A DNA stretch of 64,000 bases. Source: Ectobacillus panaciterrae DSM 19096. Its GTDB lineage: Bacteria; Bacillota; Bacilli; Bacillales; Bacillaceae_G. The notes beneath the pieces were generated by a model that did not search any database, had not been told where the DNA came from, and saw nothing but the letters and a program-made list of their open reading frames with translations. Location: NCBI RefSeq assembly GCF_000430785.1, contig NZ_AUMR01000003.1:124001-188000 (forward strand). The letters run 5' to 3'. Both the position numbers and the translations under genes were made by a program. Shown one piece after another: positions 60,055-64,000 of the stretch (the first letter of the stretch is position 1; each line of letters begins with the position of its first letter).

Positions 60055-61995
60055 ATAAAACTTAGCATACCGAAATCGGAAGAGGATTTTCAAACTCTCA
60101 GAGATACAATCTACGCGGTAACGAAAGCCGCAATCGCTGAGAAAAAGCAACCTAAGTTCCAAGGAATTATTGAAGTAGCCAGAAGTGAAGTTGTAGTTTT
60201 AACTGCGATTCATAAACTCAAAGGTAATAAAGGCAGTGAAACATCTGGTGTTGATGGACAAACGATGAGAATCAACATTCTCCAAAAGGATTTCAAAGAA
60301 GTCCTTGAACGAGTCCAAAAGAGTTTTGATAACTATCAACCTGAAATGGTAAGGCGTGTGCATATTCCAAAAGACAATGGTGAAACAAGACCACTTGGCA
60401 TTCCCGCAATTGTAGATAGAATTGTTCAGGAATGTGTTCGCTTGAGTATCGAACCCATATGCGAGGCTCATTTCTTTGAGCATTCATATGGATTCAGACC
60501 TTGGAGAAGCACTGAAAATGCCTTAGCCAGACTCGGTTTCCTTGCCCATAAAACAGGTCATCACTGGGTAATTGAAGGTGATATATCAAAATTCTTCGAC
60601 AACGTAAATCACAACAAACTGCTGAAAATACTTTGGGGTTTCGGTGTTACCGATAAACGAGTTCTAATGATGATACAAGCAATGTTAAAAGCGGGAATAA
60701 TGGAAGAGATTACGAAGAACGAATTGGGTACTCCCCAAGGAGGAATTATTTCGCCTCTTTTGGCAAATGTCTATCTCACCCCTTTTGACAACTTTGTTAC
60801 TAGAGAATATGAGAAGAAAGTTCTCAGGAAAAATTACAGCTCTGGTCAAAGAAGCTTAGTATTAAGAGGATTATCTGGAAAGCCGCGCCTAAAGCTAAAG
60901 GCTGCATATCTTGTAAGATATGCAGATGACTGGGTTGTGCTGACTAACACTAAGGAAAATGCAGAAAACCTCGTTTACAGGTATGAAAAATACTTGCGGG
61001 AAGAGTTGAAACTAACATTATCCTTAGAAAAGACAAAGATAACCGACATTAGGACGACACCAGTCAGTTTTCTTGGTTACAAATATAAACTTGTGAGAGG
61101 AAATGCAGAAAAAGGATACATTACTAGGTCGAAGCCGAATGAGGAAAAGCTGACTAAGAAGGTTGCGCAGCTTCTTAGGGACATCAAGCTCCTCAAAAAG
61201 TGTAAAGACATAGAAACCTTAATCAGTGACATCAATTTCATTAACTCTAAAATAAGAGGACTGGTTAACTACTACCAAGTTACCACATGGGGCTCGGAAG
61301 TTTTTAAACAGTACAATTATCGAGTTAGATGGGCGGCATATCGAGCAATAAGACGGAGGTTAGGTGCTAAAAGTGCAAAAGGCAAGAATAAAGTCGTTGA
61401 CTGGGTTCCTGCTAACAAATGCACGAATCTAACAGAACTTCATTCAAAGTACAATACTGCCTTACCTGCCGTTAAGTATAAAGACCACATTATTGGTGTC
61501 ACAGACCTTGCATTCATCAAACGAGTAGACCCTTCATTGTTCAATCAAGAGGAAACTCCTTTTACCAAAAAGGGGAGAGAGTTACATCTCAAAAGAACAA
61601 GGAAAAAACCAAGATTGTATAGACTTGATTGGATATTCGGAGCAGACGCGATGGCTACGAAAAGACTCCTTGGGAATAGAAACAAAAGTAAGCGTAGTAG
61701 GAAACTTTACAACTTTGAATTTTTCCTTAACAGGGCTTACGCATTTAATCGTGATAAAGGTAAGTGCAGGATATACGGGGAAGATATAGCCCCTCATGAG
61801 ATTGAGACACACCACGAAAATCCTGAATTGCCTTCTGAACAGGTTAACAGGGTAAGTAATCTTGTGTCACTACATGATAAATGCCATAACGACCTGCACA
61901 ATTTCACATTAGATGAAATAAAGCTTCTTAACTTAGGTTATAAACAAAAACAAATCAAAAAGATACTTTCATTTCGGGAAAAATTAGTGAATTAA
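60055..61995 (+). CDS. Group II intron-encoded reverse transcriptase/maturase with HNH domain
   Basis: Splices the intron and mobilises it. The frame is open from just after a TGA at 60037. The RT0 segment HKLKGNKGSETSGVDGQT is encoded before the first ATG (60265), so a start at that ATG would lose 70 conserved residues. The natural N-terminus is [M]KLSIPKSEED at ATA 60055, 9 nt after SD AAGGGG; no ATG, GTG or TTG exists between. RT motifs follow: GIPAIVDRIVQ, GTPQGGIISPLLANVYL, catalytic YADD at about 289-292, then maturase X and a C-terminal HNH (C571, H586-H587, C610-H611). The second Cys of the first CxxC is Tyr574. 646 residues. Confidence 0.93.
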   Translation: MKLSIPKSEEDFQTLRDTIYAVTKAAIAEKKQPKFQGIIEVARSEVVVLTAIHKLKGNKGSETSGVDGQTMRINILQKDFKEVLERVQKSFDNYQPEMVRRVHIPKDNGETRPLGIPAIVDRIVQECVRLSIEPICEAHFFEHSYGFRPWRSTENALARLGFLAHKTGHHWVIEGDISKFFDNVNHNKLLKILWGFGVTDKRVLMMIQAMLKAGIMEEITKNELGTPQGGIISPLLANVYLTPFDNFVTREYEKKVLRKNYSSGQRSLVLRGLSGKPRLKLKAAYLVRYADDWVVLTNTKENAENLVYRYEKYLREELKLTLSLEKTKITDIRTTPVSFLGYKYKLVRGNAEKGYITRSKPNEEKLTKKVAQLLRDIKLLKKCKDIETLISDINFINSKIRGLVNYYQVTTWGSEVFKQYNYRVRWAAYRAIRRRLGAKSAKGKNKVVDWVPANKCTNLTELHSKYNTALPAVKYKDHIIGVTDLAFIKRVDPSLFNQEETPFTKKGRELHLKRTRKKPRLYRLDWIFGADAMATKRLLGNRNKSKRSRKLYNFEFFLNRAYAFNRDKGKCRIYGEDIAPHEIETHHENPELPSEQVNRVSNLVSLHDKCHNDLHNFTLDEIKLLNLGYKQKQIKKILSFREKLVN

Positions 61996-62017
61996 TCTAT
62001 GGTTGTTGTTCGATGGA

Positions 62018-62111
62018 ACGCCGTATGAATCGAAAGGTTCACGTACGGTGTGAAGCGGGGGAAAATTGAACCCAAACAGGTAAGGCTGAGGGGAATATTA
62101 CCTATCGCTAC
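62018..62111 (+). other. Group II intron domains V and VI
   Basis: Domain V is 62018-62051: 34 nt, lower stem with the catalytic CGC triad (62019-62021), two-nt bulge CG (62042-62043), upper stem TGAATC/GGTTCA and GAAA tetraloop. Domain VI follows: AGCG (62054-62057) pairs with CGCT (62106-62109), and GGGG with T, TCC leaving A62104 bulged 8 nt from the 3' end, the expected branch-point. The 3' splice site is after C62111. Confidence 0.9.
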
Positions 62112-62626
62112 CCCATGCCGCTGCTTATGTATTAATGGCGGTGCGGATTGCTTATTTCAAAGTGCATTTCTCCCTCCTTTATTATGCAGCGTATTTTACA
62201 GTGCGCGCAGACGATTTCGATGTAGATGCGATGACGAAAGGCTCAACGGCCATTCGCGCCAAAATTGATGAAATTGTCCAAAAGGGACTTGATGCGTCGC
62301 CGAAGGAGAAGAACTTGCTGACGGTGCTGGAAATGGCGCTGGAGATGTGCGAACGCGGCTTCTCCTTTAAGAAAGTGGATTTGTACCGCTCGAGCGCCAC
62401 AGATTTCATCATTGACGGCGATACGCTCATTCCGCCGTTTAATGCAATTGACGGACTTGGCACTAACGCTGCCTTAAACATAGTAAAAGCAAGAGAAGAC
62501 GGCGAGTTCCTTTCAAAAGAGGATTTGCAGCAGCGGGCAAAAATTTCTAAATCTGTCGTGGCATACTTGGACAGCCAAGGCTGTTTAGAATCTCTGCCAG
62601 ACCAAAACCAGCTCTCCTTGTTTTAG
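62112..62626 (+). CDS. polC: DNA polymerase III alpha subunit PolC, exon 2 (residues 1263-1433)
   Basis: Begins with the last two bases of the Ala codon, then [19 protein letters not shown], the region shared by all C-family polymerases, and continues through DDFDVDAM and [17 protein letters not shown] (a helix-hairpin-helix-like segment) to the stop at 62626. 171 residues. Without splicing this part could only be made by internal initiation, and PolC would lose conserved structure needed for DNA binding. No frameshift or stop is seen within it. Confidence 0.95.
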
Positions 62627-62637
62627 GTGAAAACTCT

Positions 62638-62666
62638 TTGCAAAATATAGTACTATATGCTATAGT
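62638..62666 (+). promoter_or_regulatory. Probable promoter of rimP-nusA with palindromic spacer
   Basis: -35 TTGCAA (62638-62643), 17-nt spacer, -10 TATAGT (62661-62666), directly after the polC stop. The spacer contains a perfect 14-bp palindrome ATATAGTACTATAT (62645-62658). Confidence 0.6.
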
Positions 62667-62670
62667 AGTA

Positions 62671-62727
62671 AGCGGGTTAATCATGTCATGTATATTTTGA
62701 AAAAAGAGTGGGGAAACCCGCTCTTTC
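62671..62727 (+). promoter_or_regulatory. Terminator 1 with possible antiterminator in rimP leader
   Basis: AAAGAGTGGG (62704-62713) pairs with CCCGCTCTTT (62718-62727) around a GAAA loop, a terminator-like hairpin with a weak U-tract. AGCGGGTT (62671-62678) is exactly complementary to AACCCGCT (62716-62723), the descending arm, and so could act as an antiterminator. It may simply be the polC terminator; the complementarity makes attenuation a fair hypothesis. Confidence 0.5.
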
Positions 62728-62832
62728 GTGTTATTATCCCTCAATTTGGGTATAAGAGCCGAACGCTCGCTTGATATACATAATTTACTACAAGTGTTAC
62801 TGCTTGAAATCGGTAATACTAAAACAAACTTT

Positions 62833-62857
62833 CCCTGCTTTTAAGCAGGGGCTTTTG
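62833..62857 (+). terminator. Terminator 2 in rimP-nusA leader
   Basis: CCCTGC (62833-62838) pairs with GCAGGG (62845-62850), loop TTTTAA, followed by GCTTTTGTT. It lies about 20 nt before the rimP SD, so rimP-nusA transcripts must read through it. In B. subtilis NusA limits its own operon through a NusA-stimulated terminator at this location, as I recall; this hairpin is the natural counterpart. Confidence 0.7.
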
Positions 62858-62889
62858 TTATCGTACATGTAGTAGGAAGGAGGCCGCTC

Positions 62890-63357
62890 ATGAGTAAAGT
62901 AACGGAAATTGTCGAAGAGCTGGCAAAGCCGATTGTTGCAGAATTGAACTTAGAGCTTGTGGACGTGGAATATGTAAAAGAGGGAAAAGATTGGTTCCTG
63001 CGCGTCTTCATCGATTCTGATGCAGGAGTTGACATTGAAGAGTGCGCCGCGGTGAGCGAACGTTTAAGCGAAGCGCTGGACAAAGAGGATCCGATTCCTG
63101 ACCTTTACTTTTTAGATGTTTCTTCTCCCGGAGCGGAACGTCCCCTCAAAAAAGAGCAGGATTTTCAAAAGGCTGTAGGGAAACAAGTAGCTATCAAAAC
63201 ATATGAGCCGTTTGAAGGCGAAAAAAAGTTTGAAGGCAAGCTGCTTTCATATGACGGCACAACCGTCACTTTAGCAATGATTATAAAAACACGTAAAAAA
63301 GAAATTCAAATTCCAATGGAAAAAGTTGCAAGCGCTCGTCTTGCAGTTACGTTTTAG
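62890..63357 (+). CDS. rimP: Ribosome maturation factor RimP
   Basis: Assembly factor for the 30S subunit. N-terminal alpha-beta domain with [15 protein letters not shown] and [26 protein letters not shown] near residue 78, and a C-terminal SH3-like domain. 155 residues. SD AAGGAGG. nusA follows after 15 nt; the operon normally goes on to infB outside the window. Confidence 0.95.
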   Translation: MSKVTEIVEELAKPIVAELNLELVDVEYVKEGKDWFLRVFIDSDAGVDIEECAAVSERLSEALDKEDPIPDLYFLDVSSPGAERPLKKEQDFQKAVGKQVAIKTYEPFEGEKKFEGKLLSYDGTTVTLAMIIKTRKKEIQIPMEKVASARLAVTF

Positions 63358-63372
63358 AAGAGGGGGATCTTC

Positions 63373-64000
63373 ATGAGCACTGAACTGTTAGATGCTTTGC
63401 TCGTATTAGAAAAAGAAAAGGGCATTAGCAAAGATGTTATTATTGAAGCTATCGAAGCAGCTTTAATCTCTGCTTATAAGCGCAATTTCAACCAAGCACA
63501 AAATGTACGCGTAAGCTTCAATCCAGAAGTGGGCTCCATTAAAGTATTTGCGCGTAAAGATGTGGTAGAAAGCGTATTTGATCCTCGTTTGGAAATTTCC
63601 GAAGAAGAAGCAAGACGTATTCATCCTAACTATCAAGTAGGTGACGTGGTTGAGCTTGAAGTAACGCCGAAGGATTTCGGCCGCATCGCTGCGCAGACAG
63701 CGAAGCAGGTTGTAACGCAACGTGTGCGCGAAGCAGAACGAGGCGTGATTTACTCTGAATTTATCGATCGTGAAGAAGATATTATGGTCGGCATTGTACA
63801 GCGTCAGGATGCACGCTTTATTTATGTGAGTCTTGGGAAAGTTGAAGCGCTTCTGCCTGTAAGCGAGCAAATGCCGAACGAGCAATATAAGCCGCACGAC
63901 CGCATTCGCGTGTTCTTGACAAAGGTAGAGAAGACGACAAAGGGACCGCAAATTTTCGTATCCCGCACGCATCCAGGACTTTTAAAGCGTTTGTTTGAAT
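63373..64000 (+). CDS. nusA: Transcription termination/antitermination factor NusA (partial, runs off the window)
   Basis: RNA polymerase-binding factor controlling pausing and termination. It starts MSTELLDALLVLEKEKG at ATG 63373 behind SD AGAGGGGG and remains open to the window end, about 209 residues: the N-terminal RNAP-binding domain and the S1 domain (GIVQRQDARFIYVSLG). The KH domains lie beyond. Confidence 0.95.
   Translation, partial: MSTELLDALLVLEKEKGISKDVIIEAIEAALISAYKRNFNQAQNVRVSFNPEVGSIKVFARKDVVESVFDPRLEISEEEARRIHPNYQVGDVVELEVTPKDFGRIAAQTAKQVVTQRVREAERGVIYSEFIDREEDIMVGIVQRQDARFIYVSLGKVEALLPVSEQMPNEQYKPHDRIRVFLTKVEKTTKGPQIFVSRTHPGLLKRLFE

Larger units (their letters stand above)
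59308..62111 (+). mobile_element. Group II intron interrupting polC (2804 nt)
   Basis: Self-splicing retroelement inserted in phase 1 of a conserved Ala codon. Evidence: 5' end GTGCGAC, 3' end ...CGCTAC, 34-nt domain V, domain VI with bulged A, an internal maturase frame, EBS1/EBS2 complementary to the adjacent exon, and exact restoration of the PolC frame and of the motif FPKAHAAAY on removal. The 747 nt before the maturase frame (59308-60054) are the structured domains I to III and hold no gene. Features fit a group IIB-type bacterial intron; I cannot assign the precise class. Confidence 0.95.

Noticed and set aside
60265-60267. First ATG as the maturase start
   Set aside because: Seventy conserved residues, including the RT0 motif, are encoded upstream in the same open frame.

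Overview
The window is a stretch of Bacillaceae chromosome carrying the housekeeping block that B. subtilis and B. cereus keep between coaBC and nusA. Gene order, Shine-Dalgarno sites close to AAAGGAGG, spoVM, fapR, codY, hslVU (clpQY) and a PASTA-type prkC all point to Bacillus. Several proteins (RNase III, TrmFO, FtsY, ProS) closely resemble those I remember from the B. cereus group, and one intergenic element has the features of the bcr1 repeat reported only from that group. I infer a B. cereus-group species or a near relative; I could not run a search.

Layout. 1-10959: coaBC (3' part), priA, def, fmt, rsmB, rlmN, prpC, prkC, rsgA, rpe, tightly packed on the + strand (primosome, N-terminal formyl-Met handling, rRNA modification, Ser/Thr signalling, ribosome assembly). 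11014-12227: thiN, the 26-codon spoVM, a repeat cluster, and rpmB on the - strand. 12368-18383: a promoter with a 20-bp spacer, then asp23/yloU and a DhaL-DegV fusion (fakA-like), then sdaAB-sdaAA-recG behind a cre-like site. 18409-23009: FapR-controlled lipid genes fapR-plsX-fabD-fabG, acpP, rncS. 23063-29524: smc, ftsY, ylxM, ffh (chromosome condensation and SRP). 29666-34370: rpsP, khpA, rimM, trmD, rplS, lepB, rbgA, rnhB. 34397-35697: an accessory pocket with a reverse-strand DUF1906-type gene, a bcr1-like element and a decayed regulator start. 35698-46131: sucCD, dprA, topA, trmFO, xerC, hslV, hslU, codY. 46416-55460: rpsB, tsf, pyrH, frr, uppS, cdsA, dxr, rseP, proS. 55521-62626: polC. 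62890-64000: rimP and the start of nusA.

The exceptional feature is in polC. The essential replicative polymerase gene is split by a 2804-nt group II intron (59308-62111). It starts GTGCGAC, ends in AC, has a canonical 34-nt domain V, a domain VI with a bulged A, and exon-binding sequences that pair with the last 13 nt of exon 1. Removing it restores a 1433-residue PolC with the intact motif FPKAHAAAY. The intron encodes a reverse transcriptase/maturase with an HNH domain. That protein has no ATG at its natural N-terminus (an ATA follows a good Shine-Dalgarno), and one expected zinc-ligand Cys of the HNH domain is Tyr. The cell would therefore depend on splicing of an element whose protein shows possible decay.

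Other items worth checking are a MerR-like promoter before asp23, a dispersed intergenic repeat family in three or four places, the bcr1-like element forming the 5' UTR of the DUF1906 gene, and an attenuator-like leader before rimP-nusA. I saw no tRNA or rRNA genes, CRISPR array or prophage.
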